The position numbers and the translations under genes were made by a program. A stretch of DNA of 64,000 nucleotides from Chitinophaga deserti (GTDB lineage Bacteria; Bacteroidota; Bacteroidia; Chitinophagales; Chitinophagaceae), in the NCBI RefSeq assembly GCF_003149455.1, contig NZ_QFFK01000006.1, forward strand, positions 1 to 64,000, read 5' to 3'. Within the stretch, counting starts at the first letter, position 1, and each line of letters starts with the position of its first letter. Below, one piece after another: positions 24,905-34,718 of the stretch. The notes beneath the pieces were generated by a model. That model was not told the DNA's origin, made no database searches, and saw only the letters and a list, made by a program, of their open reading frames with translations.

Positions 24905-27799
24905 ATGGAGGGATTCATTATTACACGTTACAGGAGAACTGTCAGCTTATTTATTGCATGTATTTTATGGTTCGGAGCCGCAAGGGCAGGAGGGGAGGAA
25001 AAGACATTCGTCCGCACCCGCGATGGCGTGATCCTTTATCCTGACGCCCGAATCTCGGGCGGGGTAAAAGCCGTGCGCCTGCAGGTGGTACGGGGCAACA
25101 TCATCCGTGTGTCCGCATCGCCGTACAAAACATTTCCGGAACCGAAGACACTGATGACCCGTTTTACACCGCAGGCCGTACAATGGAGCCTCGATGAGAA
25201 AGGGGAAGCCCTGGTGCTGAAAGCCCCCGGTATTACGGCCCGGATTAATAAGAGTACCGGCTCGGTGGCATTCACTGACCCGGCCGGTAAGCCGCTGATA
25301 GCAGAGCGTAACTGGAATGGCCGCCAGGTAGCACCGGTTGTTTATGAAGGACAACCATCGTGGAGCATCCGCCAAACATTTGAGTCTGGCCCCGACGATG
25401 GCTTTTTCGGACTGGGGCAGCACCAGGAGAGTATCTATAATTATAAAGGACAGCAGGTTTTCCTTTGGCAGAACAACACCGAAGTGGCAGTGCCTTTCCT
25501 GTTGGGCAGCCGGAATTATGGGGTGCTTTGGGATAATTACAGTTATACCCTTGCCGGGGATGCCCGAGAAATGATGCCCATATCCCGCCTGCGCCTTTTC
25601 GATAAGAAAGGTAAGGAAGGCTGGCTGACTGCTTCCTACGCAAATAACTCCCGGCAGCCGGAAACAGTTGCTTTTACCCGGGCAGAATCCGAAATAGACT
25701 ATGCCTGGCTCGACGATACCAAGAAGAACATACCGGAAGGTTTCCCTTTACAGGACGGTGCCATTACCTGGGAGGGAGCTATTGCCTCCGGGTTTACCGG
25801 CGATCACACCTTTCGGGTGGTGTATGGCGGATATGTGAAGATCTGGCTCGACGGAAAGCTCATAATTGACAACTGGCGCCAGTCCTGGAACCAGGGCTCC
25901 GCCTCCTTAAAACTGCCGCTGGAAAAAGACCGTAAGCACTCCCTGAAAATACAATGGATACCCGATGGCGGTGCCTCCTATCTCACCGTGAAATGGCTGA
26001 ACCCCGTACCCGCAGAAGACCGCGATGCTTTTACTTTTGCTTCTCAGGCAGGGAAGCAGCTGGACTACTATTGCATAGCAGGTAAAAATGCCGATGAGGT
26101 GATTGCAGGTTACCGCACACTCACAGGCAAAGCTCCTGTAATGCCCCGTTGGGCGATGGGCTTCTGGCAAAGCCGCGAACGTTATAAAACGCAGGAAGAT
26201 ATCCTCAATACCACTGCGGAATTCCGTAAGCGGGGCATCCCGCTCGATAATGTGGTGCAGGACTGGAGCTACTGGAAAGAAAATGACTGGGGCAGCCAGG
26301 ACTTCGACGAAGCACGTTTCCCCGATGCCAATGGAATGATCCGCGACCTGCATGGCAAATACAACACCCGGTTTATGATCTCAGTATGGCCCAAAGTGTA
26401 TGAAGGGATTGATGTTTACCAGCAATTCGAAGGCAGGGGATGGTTATACCCGCGCAACATCGCCGACCGCCAGCGCGACTGGATAGGGAAGGGGTACATC
26501 TCCACTTTTTATGATGCATTTAATGATAAGGCACGCCGCGGGTTCTGGGACCTGCTGAATAAGAAACTCTATTCCCGCGGGGTAGATGCCTGGTGGATGG
26601 ATGCCAGTGAACCCGATATTCTTTCTAACGTATCCCCCGAAAAAAGACTGGCGCAGATGACGCCATTGTCTGCCGGACTGGCGGCGGAATATCTCAACGC
26701 ATACCCTCTTGAAAATGCACGGGGCATATATGAAGGGCAGCGCTCTGCAGATTCCATGAAGCGTGTGTTTTTACTGACGCGCTCCGGCTTTGCAGGATCG
26801 CAGCGGTATGCAGCAGCCATATGGAGCGGAGATATCGGATCGCGGTGGGAAGACATGAAGGCACAGATTATGGCGGGCGTTAATTTCTCCATGTCGGGCC
26901 TGCCATACTGGACAATGGATATCGGAGGGTTTGCCGTAGAGAAACGTTATGAACAGGGCCTGCCATCAGATTCTGCAGAATGGCGCGAGTTACAGACGCG
27001 GTGGTTCCAGTTCGGGGCATTTGTTCCATTGTTCCGCTCCCACGGCCAGTTCCCTTTCCGGGAAATATTCCATGTGTCGGAAGAAGGAAGCCCGGCATAT
27101 GAAAGCATGCTCTATTACAATAAACTCCGCTATCGCCTGATGCCATACATCTACTCTTTGGCAGGGATGACTTATCATAACGACTATACGATCATGCGCG
27201 GACTGATCATGGATTTCCCGCAGGATAAGCTGTCGCGCGAAATTGGTGATCAGTATATGTTCGGTCCATCACTTCTTATCAGCCCTGTTTATACATTCGG
27301 TGCCCGTACCCGGGAACTGTATCTGCCGGGCGGGCAGGGGTGGTATGACCTGAACAATGGTACATGGCAGGCAGGAGGGAAGCACATCCGTGTGGAGGCT
27401 CCTTATGAGCGGATGCCCGTGTATGTGCGCGAAGGTTCCATTCTCCCCGCAGGCCCTGCACTGCAGTACACTGCCGAGAAACCGGCCGATACCATAACGC
27501 TGTTTGTATACACCGGCCGTGATGCATCTTTTAACCTCTATGAAGATGAAGATACCACCTACGGATATGAAAAAGGCCGGTTCAGTAACATCCCTGTCCG
27601 GTATAATGACAGTAAGGGCGAGCTTACAATTGGCGCGCGTAAAGGAAGCTTTCCCGGTATGCTGGAACAACGGGTTTTCAGAGTAGTCTGGATAGGAAAA
27701 AATACCCCCCGTTCCTTTGATCCTGCCGCTACAGCAGATACGGAAATGCGTTATCACGGAAAGGAAATCAGTATCAGCAGATTAACTCAACCAAAATAA
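24905..27799 (+). CDS. GH31 glycosidase with PA14 insert, probably alpha-xylosidase
   Basis: The 964-residue exported enzyme is a retaining GH31 glycosidase. A signal peptide (AARAGGEE) is followed by the N-terminal beta-sandwich, an inserted PA14 domain at about 280-375 (FRVVYGGYVKIWLDGKLIID), then the catalytic barrel with WWMDASEPD (nucleophile Asp566) and WSGDIGSRWEDM (acid/base Asp643) and C-terminal sandwiches. A PA14 insert in this position is known from alpha-xylosidases acting on xyloglucan oligosaccharides such as CjXyl31A, so alpha-xyloside is the best guess; alpha-glucosidase remains possible. It precedes SusC and SusD by 92 bases and follows the HTCS. Confidence 0.9.
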   Translation: MEGFIITRYRRTVSLFIACILWFGAARAGGEEKTFVRTRDGVILYPDARISGGVKAVRLQVVRGNIIRVSASPYKTFPEPKTLMTRFTPQAVQWSLDEKGEALVLKAPGITARINKSTGSVAFTDPAGKPLIAERNWNGRQVAPVVYEGQPSWSIRQTFESGPDDGFFGLGQHQESIYNYKGQQVFLWQNNTEVAVPFLLGSRNYGVLWDNYSYTLAGDAREMMPISRLRLFDKKGKEGWLTASYANNSRQPETVAFTRAESEIDYAWLDDTKKNIPEGFPLQDGAITWEGAIASGFTGDHTFRVVYGGYVKIWLDGKLIIDNWRQSWNQGSASLKLPLEKDRKHSLKIQWIPDGGASYLTVKWLNPVPAEDRDAFTFASQAGKQLDYYCIAGKNADEVIAGYRTLTGKAPVMPRWAMGFWQSRERYKTQEDILNTTAEFRKRGIPLDNVVQDWSYWKENDWGSQDFDEARFPDANGMIRDLHGKYNTRFMISVWPKVYEGIDVYQQFEGRGWLYPRNIADRQRDWIGKGYISTFYDAFNDKARRGFWDLLNKKLYSRGVDAWWMDASEPDILSNVSPEKRLAQMTPLSAGLAAEYLNAYPLENARGIYEGQRSADSMKRVFLLTRSGFAGSQRYAAAIWSGDIGSRWEDMKAQIMAGVNFSMSGLPYWTMDIGGFAVEKRYEQGLPSDSAEWRELQTRWFQFGAFVPLFRSHGQFPFREIFHVSEEGSPAYESMLYYNKLRYRLMPYIYSLAGMTYHNDYTIMRGLIMDFPQDKLSREIGDQYMFGPSLLISPVYTFGARTRELYLPGGQGWYDLNNGTWQAGGKHIRVEAPYERMPVYVREGSILPAGPALQYTAEKPADTITLFVYTGRDASFNLYEDEDTTYGYEKGRFSNIPVRYNDSKGELTIGARKGSFPGMLEQRVFRVVWIGKNTPRSFDPAATADTEMRYHGKEISISRLTQPK

Positions 27800-27891
27800 A
27801 AAGTCAGCTTATGACACATGTAGTTTCACCGCTAAACACCACGTAGCCATTATTTGAACAGACTGATCATCATTCCACAATTCCATTTAAA

Positions 27892-30800
27892 ATGAAAAAC
27901 ATGCAACAAAAAATACCCTTGAAAGCAAGGCAATCCGTGTTCCGGAAAGCCGTCGTACTTCCAATATTCTTCTGTATGTGCCTGCTGAGCGGATTGGCTG
28001 CCATGGCACAGGTAAAAGTCACCGGCCGTGTCACGGACGAAAGCGGTAAGCCGCTGGCTGCCGCCTCCGTTCAGGAAGCAGGTACCACCAACGGTGTGTT
28101 TTCAGACGGGCAGGGCAACTTCACTATCACTGTAGGCTCAAACGCAAAGCTCAATATATCTTACGTAGGGTTCAACTCACAATCGGTCCCCGTTGGTGAT
28201 CAGCACCATCTGAATGTAATCCTGAAAGTAAATCAGGATCTGAGTGAGGTGGTAGTGATCGGATATGGCACAGCGCGTAAGAAAGATGTGACCGGTGCTA
28301 TCAATACTATTTCCAGCAAGGATTTTGGTAACAACTCTGCCACTACACCCAGCCAGCTCCTCGCAGGAAAGGCCACGGGTGTACAGGTGGTAAACACCAG
28401 CGGCACCCCGGGCAGCGGTGCCAACATCGTCATCCGTGGGGTTGGTTCTTTTACCAACGTAAGCCCTTTATATGTGATCGATGGCATCCAGGGCGACGCA
28501 GGACTTTTCAATGCCATTAACCCCCAGGATATCGAAAGCATCACCATCCTGAAAGATGCAGCTTCCACAGCCATTTACGGTGCTGCGGCAGCCAATGGCG
28601 TAGTGCTTGTAACTACTAAGAAAGCTAAAAGCGGTGCGCCGAGGGTTACATTCACCACGCAGTGGGGCTTTGCTAAAAGAGGTAAAAAACTCGATGTACT
28701 CAATGCACAGCAATACCACGAGCTGGCAAAGGATTACGCCGCGGCACAAAGCGCCACGCTTCCTTCTAAATTCAATAGTCCGGATATCGATGTTACACGT
28801 ACCGACTGGCAGGATGCCATCTTCCGTACCGGTATGCTGTCTAACAACGCCGTGAGCGTAAATGGCGGAACGGATCATGTGCTGTATAATTTCTCCGCAG
28901 GATACATCAACCAGGAATCAGTAGTGCAGAACTACCGTTACCGCGCTGCCAACTTCCGTATCGGGCTGGAAGAAAGGATCGGTATTTTCCGCTTCGGACA
29001 ATCCCTCAACGCACAGTTCCTCAAAAACACAGGCAACTCCGCCGACCTAACGGCTGCACTCTATATGCCTCCGTATTTCGATATTTACGACCCCTCCAGG
29101 CTGGGAGGCTACACGGCAGCCACGAACGTGAAAGACCTGAGCAATGCCGGTAATCCGCTGGCGCCGGTCTTTACAAAAGAATCCGTTAACCGCAACTACC
29201 TGCTCTATCCGCAGTTCTTCGGAGAAATCAGGCCCATTAAATCACTGCGGGTTCGTTCGCAGATCGCATTGTCTTACGGCGGTAACAACACCAGCGACTA
29301 CCAGCTGCCTTTCATTGACGGGAACGATCTCTCTACCGGCCGTTCCGCTACAGAATCACATTCCAGCTTTAACTGGTACCTGTTGGAAAACTATGCTACC
29401 TGGAACCAGGGCTTTGGAAAACATAATGTGGAAGTAACGGTAGGTAACTCTTACAAAGACCGTGGCCGCAGTTCTTTCCTGCGAGCACAGGGCACCGGCA
29501 TTGCCAATGACCAGGTGCGTAATATTTCCGTTGCGCTTACCAATACAGTGACCGGTGCAAACGCGGGATATGGTAACAACAACGTGGGCATCTCCTATTT
29601 CGGGCGCCTCGTGTATAATTTCAACGACCGCTATATCCTCACTGCCTCCATCCGCAGGGATGGTTCATCGGTATTCGGCCCGGCGAATAAGTTCGGTAAT
29701 TTCCCCGGCATAGGTTTGGCGTGGAACGTATCCAACGAAGAGTTCATGAAACAGGCGGCTTTCATCTCCGACCTGAAAGTACGCGTGAGCTGGGGCAAAA
29801 CGGGTAATAACAACATCGGCGCTTTCCAGACTTCGCCGCTTACTTACAGTGGCAGCCCTACCGGCAACCTGATTTACAGCTTCGGTCCGGGTGAAGGCTG
29901 GTTTTCCGGCACCACCGTTAATTCCATCCCTAATCCCAACCTGAAATGGGAAGAAACGGTGCAGACCAATGCAGGCTTCGATCTCAGCATGTTCAATAAT
30001 ACCCTTGGCGTTACGTTCGACTGGTACAAACGAAAGAACAATGACCTGCTGGTGAACGTACCAATTCCTAATTCAACAGGTGCCGGTGGTGTTACCGGGA
30101 GCCCTACATTGGCGAGCAACGCGGCCTCTGCACAGAATACCGGTGTGGAAGCAGCCATTAATTACCGGAATAAAACCGCAGGCGGATTCACCTACAGCAT
30201 CGGCGTAAACGGAGGTTACAACAAAAATATCGTGCATTCACTGGGCAATGAATTTGCTGCACCTATCCGTGATGGTGCTTTCAACCAGAACAGCGCCGCT
30301 ACCTACACCGCAAAAGGCTACCCCATTGGTTCGTTCTACGGCAGACTGGTAGATCATGTGGCGGTTAATCAGGCAGACATAGACCGGTATAATGAGATTG
30401 CCCGTAAAGCAACCAACGACCCCGCGGCGGTATTCCAGGCGGGCCTCAAACCGGGTGATTTCATTTTCAGGGACATCAATGGCAACGGCATCATCGATGA
30501 TAACGATATGACCGTGCTGGGCAATCCCATTCCCAAATTCGTGTATGGTGCAACGGTGAGCCTGGGCTACGGGAATTTCGACTTCAATGCAGCTGTAGCC
30601 GGTGTGTCTGGCGTAACGCTGTATAAAGAACAGAATTATGTGCTGCTGGGTACTGCTGCGCTGCATAACGTGAGTACTGAAATGCTGCAACGCTGGAGGA
30701 AGGATGGTGATGTAGCCCAATATCCCCGTGCGGGCCAGAACCAGAGCGCCAATCTTCAACCTTCGGATTTTTATACTGAAAAAGGCGATTACATGCGTGT

Positions 30801-31044
30801 ACGGATGCTCACACTGGGATACACTTTCCCCCGCAGCTTCCTGAACAGCTTCAGTAAAGGTGTGGTTAGCAGCCTGCGGCTCTATGTTTCGGGAGAAAAC
30901 CTCATCACGCTCACATCCTACAGCGGGTATGATCCCGAGATCAGCACACCGGCAGGCTCCAACTTTATTTTCGCCCGGGGTATAGACCGTGGCCAGCTGG
31001 GCCAGCCCAAAACCGTATTGTTCGGATTACAGGTAGGACTTTAA
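27892..31044 (+). CDS. SusC/RagA-family TonB-linked outer-membrane transporter
   Basis: The 1050-residue transporter has a signal peptide ending AAMAQ, a carboxypeptidase-regulatory-like domain (about 42-120, VKVTGRVTDESGKPLAAASV), the SusC signature LSEVVVIGYGTARKKDVTGA, a plug (about 130-240 with PLYVIDGIQGD and SITILKDAASTAIYGAAAANG, the usual extended-loop region) and a long barrel ending in FGLQVGL. It imports oligosaccharides together with the SusD-like protein encoded 25 bases downstream. Confidence 0.95.
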   Translation: MKNMQQKIPLKARQSVFRKAVVLPIFFCMCLLSGLAAMAQVKVTGRVTDESGKPLAAASVQEAGTTNGVFSDGQGNFTITVGSNAKLNISYVGFNSQSVPVGDQHHLNVILKVNQDLSEVVVIGYGTARKKDVTGAINTISSKDFGNNSATTPSQLLAGKATGVQVVNTSGTPGSGANIVIRGVGSFTNVSPLYVIDGIQGDAGLFNAINPQDIESITILKDAASTAIYGAAAANGVVLVTTKKAKSGAPRVTFTTQWGFAKRGKKLDVLNAQQYHELAKDYAAAQSATLPSKFNSPDIDVTRTDWQDAIFRTGMLSNNAVSVNGGTDHVLYNFSAGYINQESVVQNYRYRAANFRIGLEERIGIFRFGQSLNAQFLKNTGNSADLTAALYMPPYFDIYDPSRLGGYTAATNVKDLSNAGNPLAPVFTKESVNRNYLLYPQFFGEIRPIKSLRVRSQIALSYGGNNTSDYQLPFIDGNDLSTGRSATESHSSFNWYLLENYATWNQGFGKHNVEVTVGNSYKDRGRSSFLRAQGTGIANDQVRNISVALTNTVTGANAGYGNNNVGISYFGRLVYNFNDRYILTASIRRDGSSVFGPANKFGNFPGIGLAWNVSNEEFMKQAAFISDLKVRVSWGKTGNNNIGAFQTSPLTYSGSPTGNLIYSFGPGEGWFSGTTVNSIPNPNLKWEETVQTNAGFDLSMFNNTLGVTFDWYKRKNNDLLVNVPIPNSTGAGGVTGSPTLASNAASAQNTGVEAAINYRNKTAGGFTYSIGVNGGYNKNIVHSLGNEFAAPIRDGAFNQNSAATYTAKGYPIGSFYGRLVDHVAVNQADIDRYNEIARKATNDPAAVFQAGLKPGDFIFRDINGNGIIDDNDMTVLGNPIPKFVYGATVSLGYGNFDFNAAVAGVSGVTLYKEQNYVLLGTAALHNVSTEMLQRWRKDGDVAQYPRAGQNQSANLQPSDFYTEKGDYMRVRMLTLGYTFPRSFLNSFSKGVVSSLRLYVSGENLITLTSYSGYDPEISTPAGSNFIFARGIDRGQLGQPKTVLFGLQVGL

Positions 31045-31069
31045 TTCCATCACCAGAAACATTTGAATC

Positions 31070-32647
31070 ATGAAAAGAAGTTTTTCCATCATACTGGCCG
31101 TGCTGCTGCTCACAGGATTCGGGTGCAGCAAATCGAAGCTGGATGTTGAAAATCCCGGCGCCTACGGCTATGACAACTATTTCACCGGAGCGGCTCAGCT
31201 GAACGAAGCCGTGATTGCTACCTACGCCGTACTGCTGCATAATGGTATGTGGTCGCGCGAATACTATTTCATTTTCGATCTGATGGGTAATGATGCGAAG
31301 AGAGATGCTCCCCTTCAGGGAGATATCAGACCCCTGTCAGATTTCACTTTCACGCCATCCAACAGTATCTTAACCAGCTTATGGGCATCCATGTACCGCC
31401 TCGTACTGCGTGCCAATGTGGTGATCGACCGTGCTACCGTTTGGCAGCCGGCTACTCCTGCAGATCAGGCATTGCAGAAGCAATACATCGCTGAAGCGAA
31501 GTTCCTGCGGGCATATGCCAATATGCACCTGGTAATGCTGTGGGGCCGCGCGCCGCTCCGTACAAGCTATTCGGAGGCAATGAGCAACCTCTATCCCAAA
31601 CGTAATACTGCTGCAGAGCTGTGGACTGCCGTGGAGAACGATCTCAAGGCTGCAGTGACTGATCTGCCATATCCGAAAGATCAGGCGTCCAATGATCTGG
31701 GCCGCGTAAACAAAGGAGCTGCCAGTGCGCTGCTGGGTAAAGTATACCTGTTCCAGAAGAAATGGGCAGAAGCCCGAGCCGCACTGCAACCGCTTACACA
31801 GGCGCCTTACACGTATCAGCTGAGCACCAGTTACGACGATCTGTTCACACAGAACAACCAGTCTAACCCTGAGATATTATTCCAGGTGATGCACGCGAAA
31901 TGGACTGACTGGGGGATTGGTAACCAGTACTACGTTTTCGGCGGACAGGAAACATGGGGTAACAAGGCCACACATAGCGACCGGGCACAGGAATATGGAT
32001 TCAACGACTGGCGCAACGTATTTGTATCCGACGCATTGGTGAATGCGTTCCGTTATACGAACGAAGCCGGTAACGCCTATGTGGATCCCCGCGCTAAATC
32101 GGTATTCTATGGTAATGCTGCCAGTGGCGGTAAAACCGATTACTGTAACCAGTGCCCCGAAGGCACGCAGGTATATCCATTTGCAGAAAGCCAGGGCGGA
32201 TACCGCTGGAGGAAATATCAGTATTACGAAGAAGTGAAGAGCTATGGCGGTCCTGCCAGCGGCATTAACTCCCTTGTGATCCGTTATGCGGATGTACTGC
32301 TGATGCTTGCGGAAACTTATATTCAGGAAGATAATGCGGAAGCAGGAAGACCATTCATCAACCAGGTACGCCAGCGCGTTGCTGCATTCCAGTATACTAC
32401 ACTGGGAGCAAAGGCTAATGCTATGAACATTCTCATGCGGGAGCGCCGTATTGAGTTGTCTGGTGAGCAGAGCCGCTATTTCGACCTGCTACGCTGGGGC
32501 CTGTTGAAGCAGGTGCTCAATGCAGAACTGAAAGCGCAATATGGCGCTGAAACTTTCCTTGACAGAAATGTACTGCTGCCCATCCCGCAGCAGGAGAAAG
32601 ATACGAACCCCAATGTGGCGAGTGATATCGCTAACAGCTGGAACTAG
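31070..32647 (+). CDS. SusD/RagB-family surface glycan-binding lipoprotein
   Basis: The 525-residue protein carries a lipobox GFGC (Cys19) and the SusD helical-repeat fold, with marks such as AEAKFLRAYANMHLVMLWG, NKGAASALLGKVYLFQKKW and, near the C-terminus, RERRIELSGEQSRYFDLLRWG. It caps the SusC channel and binds the incoming oligosaccharide. It is the last gene of the locus and is followed by a strong terminator. Confidence 0.95.
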   Translation: MKRSFSIILAVLLLTGFGCSKSKLDVENPGAYGYDNYFTGAAQLNEAVIATYAVLLHNGMWSREYYFIFDLMGNDAKRDAPLQGDIRPLSDFTFTPSNSILTSLWASMYRLVLRANVVIDRATVWQPATPADQALQKQYIAEAKFLRAYANMHLVMLWGRAPLRTSYSEAMSNLYPKRNTAAELWTAVENDLKAAVTDLPYPKDQASNDLGRVNKGAASALLGKVYLFQKKWAEARAALQPLTQAPYTYQLSTSYDDLFTQNNQSNPEILFQVMHAKWTDWGIGNQYYVFGGQETWGNKATHSDRAQEYGFNDWRNVFVSDALVNAFRYTNEAGNAYVDPRAKSVFYGNAASGGKTDYCNQCPEGTQVYPFAESQGGYRWRKYQYYEEVKSYGGPASGINSLVIRYADVLLMLAETYIQEDNAEAGRPFINQVRQRVAAFQYTTLGAKANAMNILMRERRIELSGEQSRYFDLLRWGLLKQVLNAELKAQYGAETFLDRNVLLPIPQQEKDTNPNVASDIANSWN

Positions 32648-32666
32648 GTGTTAGCGTGTAATTGGT

Positions 32667-32706
32667 GCAGGCAGGCCGTTGCGATTTACGGCCTGCCTGC
32701 TTTTTT
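32667..32706 (+). terminator. Intrinsic terminator after the SusD gene
   Basis: GCAGGCAGGCCGT (32667-32679) pairs with ACGGCCTGCCTGC (32688-32700) around 8 nt, followed by six T. The T-run overlaps the stop codon of the convergent gene at 32705. Confidence 0.95.
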
Positions 32707-33493
32707 ATTGGGAGATCCTTGGAATGATGTCCAGCGTTTTGTCCCTGAAATTCCATTCGGAAACGAATGTGGGGGAATACACCTTCAGTGATTCCTGGGC
32801 AAAAGCTTTGGGATGCAGCATGAAAGCGCAAACATCGGTGGCGGAAATGTAAGGAGCGCTTTCTGAATGGATGTGCCCCGACGATTTTCTGCCATATGGC
32901 GTCATCAGGTTATGGGTATGGAACTGTTGTTTCGAAACGAGTTCAAATGCGCTGTTAAAGTGCAGGAGATAATCGTTTCCCAGTGCGAAGAAATTATTCC
33001 TCGTGGCGGCAGATAAAACATACACCTTCCGCGATTCCCCTTCTATCATGGGTACCACCATAAAGTAAGTGTCCCGTACCTTTTTGAAGCCCGGGTCTTT
33101 CTGCACCATGAGGGTCACCATTTTCCACAGTTCCCATACTTCCGCTTCATAGGTAGTCATCTCACGGCCTACGTGCCGGCGGGCGGTTTGCGCATTAAGC
33201 GTAGAGTCGAACCGGTAGCTGGTAATAACGGGCCGGTTGCTGGATGCCCTGTGTGGCATCATCAGCATGTAACCGTTACCATCGCGGTAGCTGAGAAACC
33301 CGGAGGCCTGTAATTGTACACGGCCGGTGGTATCGGCTTCCAGCAGTTCCACACCTGTTCTGCAGATTTGCAGATGCTGGTAGAGCAATATGCCTTCCGA
33401 ACGGATGGAATCGGCTATCTGGTAAAGATTTTCCTGGGCGGAGGCATAGGTATGGCACAAGGCTCCCAGGGCAATGAGCAGGGTCTTCTTCAT
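32705..33493 (-). CDS. Secreted protein of unknown family with a JAMM-like motif
   Basis: The 262-residue product has a signal peptide (TYASAQ). I do not recognise the family. Its C-terminal part contains GHIHSESAPYISATD: His207, His209, Ser217 and Asp220 satisfy H-x-H-x7-S-x2-D, the zinc motif of JAB1/MPN (JAMM) metalloproteases. A Glu at 151 or 153 (MIEGESRK) lies at a plausible distance for the fourth catalytic residue. The exact match may be coincidence, and JAMM proteases are seldom exported. A second histidine pair is in QFHTHN. It lies 70 bases downstream of a Tat-exported phosphoesterase gene and may be co-transcribed with it. Confidence 0.55.
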   Translation of the reverse strand: MKKTLLIALGALCHTYASAQENLYQIADSIRSEGILLYQHLQICRTGVELLEADTTGRVQLQASGFLSYRDGNGYMLMMPHRASSNRPVITSYRFDSTLNAQTARRHVGREMTTYEAEVWELWKMVTLMVQKDPGFKKVRDTYFMVVPMIEGESRKVYVLSAATRNNFFALGNDYLLHFNSAFELVSKQQFHTHNLMTPYGRKSSGHIHSESAPYISATDVCAFMLHPKAFAQESLKVYSPTFVSEWNFRDKTLDIIPRISQ

Positions 33494-33563
33494 AGGATAG
33501 GATAAAAATATGCACCCGTAAGATACGATTCTCCGGCAAATCCCCTATCCCACGAATGTGCCT

Positions 33564-34547
33564 TTAGCCTTTTTTACCTGATGGCGTAAACACACGCATA
33601 CTTCGGTCGTTGATACGGGGCTGATACACAGCCTTTACCTTTTCCGGAGTGCCTGCAGGATAACTGCTGCTGCGGCCCTCAATATGAAGTTTCCCTGAGG
33701 GGTCGAGCGTGATAAAGGCGAAAAGGGAATCGTTATAGTAATGCGCCCCGGTGTCGGTATAAACATAGGAGGCACTGTTGATGATGAAATAATGCACCCC
33801 ATTGCGTTCGCCATAGCGGTCGTCGTGGTCGTGCCCCATGAACACCGCACATACAGTGGCGTTTGAGCCGGATTGGCTGGCGGTGTAGTTATGCCGGTCA
33901 AAAATGGACAGAATTTCTTCCGCATTGCCAAGTTCGGTCGTCCATTCGCTTAGGAAAACCGGCTGGTGCATGAATACGATGGTGGGGTATTTAGCCCCTG
34001 CCAGGTCCTGTTTGAGCCATTCCAGTTGTTCCGGATCGGTGAAAGACCGTTGTTCGGATGGTAAAGGCCCCCAGTTAGAGGTATCGTAATGCACCAGTTT
34101 GCCCTCCTTATCGCGGAGGTAATTGCGGTCCAGTACCACGAAATGGAAACCACCCAGGTCGAAGGAATAGTACCTGCTTTTCATGCCCCATAGCGCCATA
34201 ATGGTGGCTTTGTCGCATACATCCATGTCATGATTGCCGATAACATGGTATTTAGGACCGGTAAACCGGTTCCATTCGGCCATGATGCGGTCTGATCCCT
34301 TAGGCCGGCAGAAATCGCCGCATTGGAGGATGAAATCAGGCTTTTCCTGCACGACGGCATTCATAAAGGCCTGCATCCTTTGTTCTTCATTTTTCCCGAA
34401 CTGGAGATGGTGCAGGTCAGTAATAAACCCAATGCGGACAGGCTTACGGTACCCCGTAGAATGAGGGATAGCGAAGGAGAGCGATGGCAGCAGGGTGGCA
34501 AGGCCCCCCAATCCTGCGCGCTTCAGAAATTCACGGCGTGGTTGCAT
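33564..34547 (-). CDS. Tat-exported calcineurin-like metallophosphoesterase
   Basis: The 327-residue product begins with a Tat signal (RREFLKRAGLGGLA) and has the full dimetal set of the family: GFITDLHH, QCGDF, GNHD, VFMHQP and GHDHDD. It should hydrolyse a phosphoester or nucleotide in the periplasm; the substrate is unknown. It is divergent from the LytS-like kinase gene and upstream of the JAMM-like gene. Confidence 0.85.
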   Translation of the reverse strand: MQPRREFLKRAGLGGLATLLPSLSFAIPHSTGYRKPVRIGFITDLHHLQFGKNEEQRMQAFMNAVVQEKPDFILQCGDFCRPKGSDRIMAEWNRFTGPKYHVIGNHDMDVCDKATIMALWGMKSRYYSFDLGGFHFVVLDRNYLRDKEGKLVHYDTSNWGPLPSEQRSFTDPEQLEWLKQDLAGAKYPTIVFMHQPVFLSEWTTELGNAEEILSIFDRHNYTASQSGSNATVCAVFMGHDHDDRYGERNGVHYFIINSASYVYTDTGAHYYNDSLFAFITLDPSGKLHIEGRSSSYPAGTPEKVKAVYQPRINDRSMRVFTPSGKKG

Positions 34548-34704
34548 ACAAAACGATAAAAAATAGCAATAAGGGCTAATCTACGGAAATATCCGGGTAA
34601 AAGTAGCTGTTACCTCCGTATCCCTGTCCGTTAACCCAAATGCCTCATCCGTTAATTCACCCTGGCTTACAGTCGTTTATTTCGTCAACTTCGTTGTTCA
34701 AAGC

Positions 34705-34711
34705 AGAGGAG
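34705..34711 (+). promoter_or_regulatory. Shine-Dalgarno-like site of the LytS-like gene
   Basis: AGAGGAG ends 7 bases before the ATG at 34719. It is notable because most genes here lack a clear Shine-Dalgarno sequence, and it supports this start. Confidence 0.6.
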
Positions 34712-34718
34712 CAGTTCT

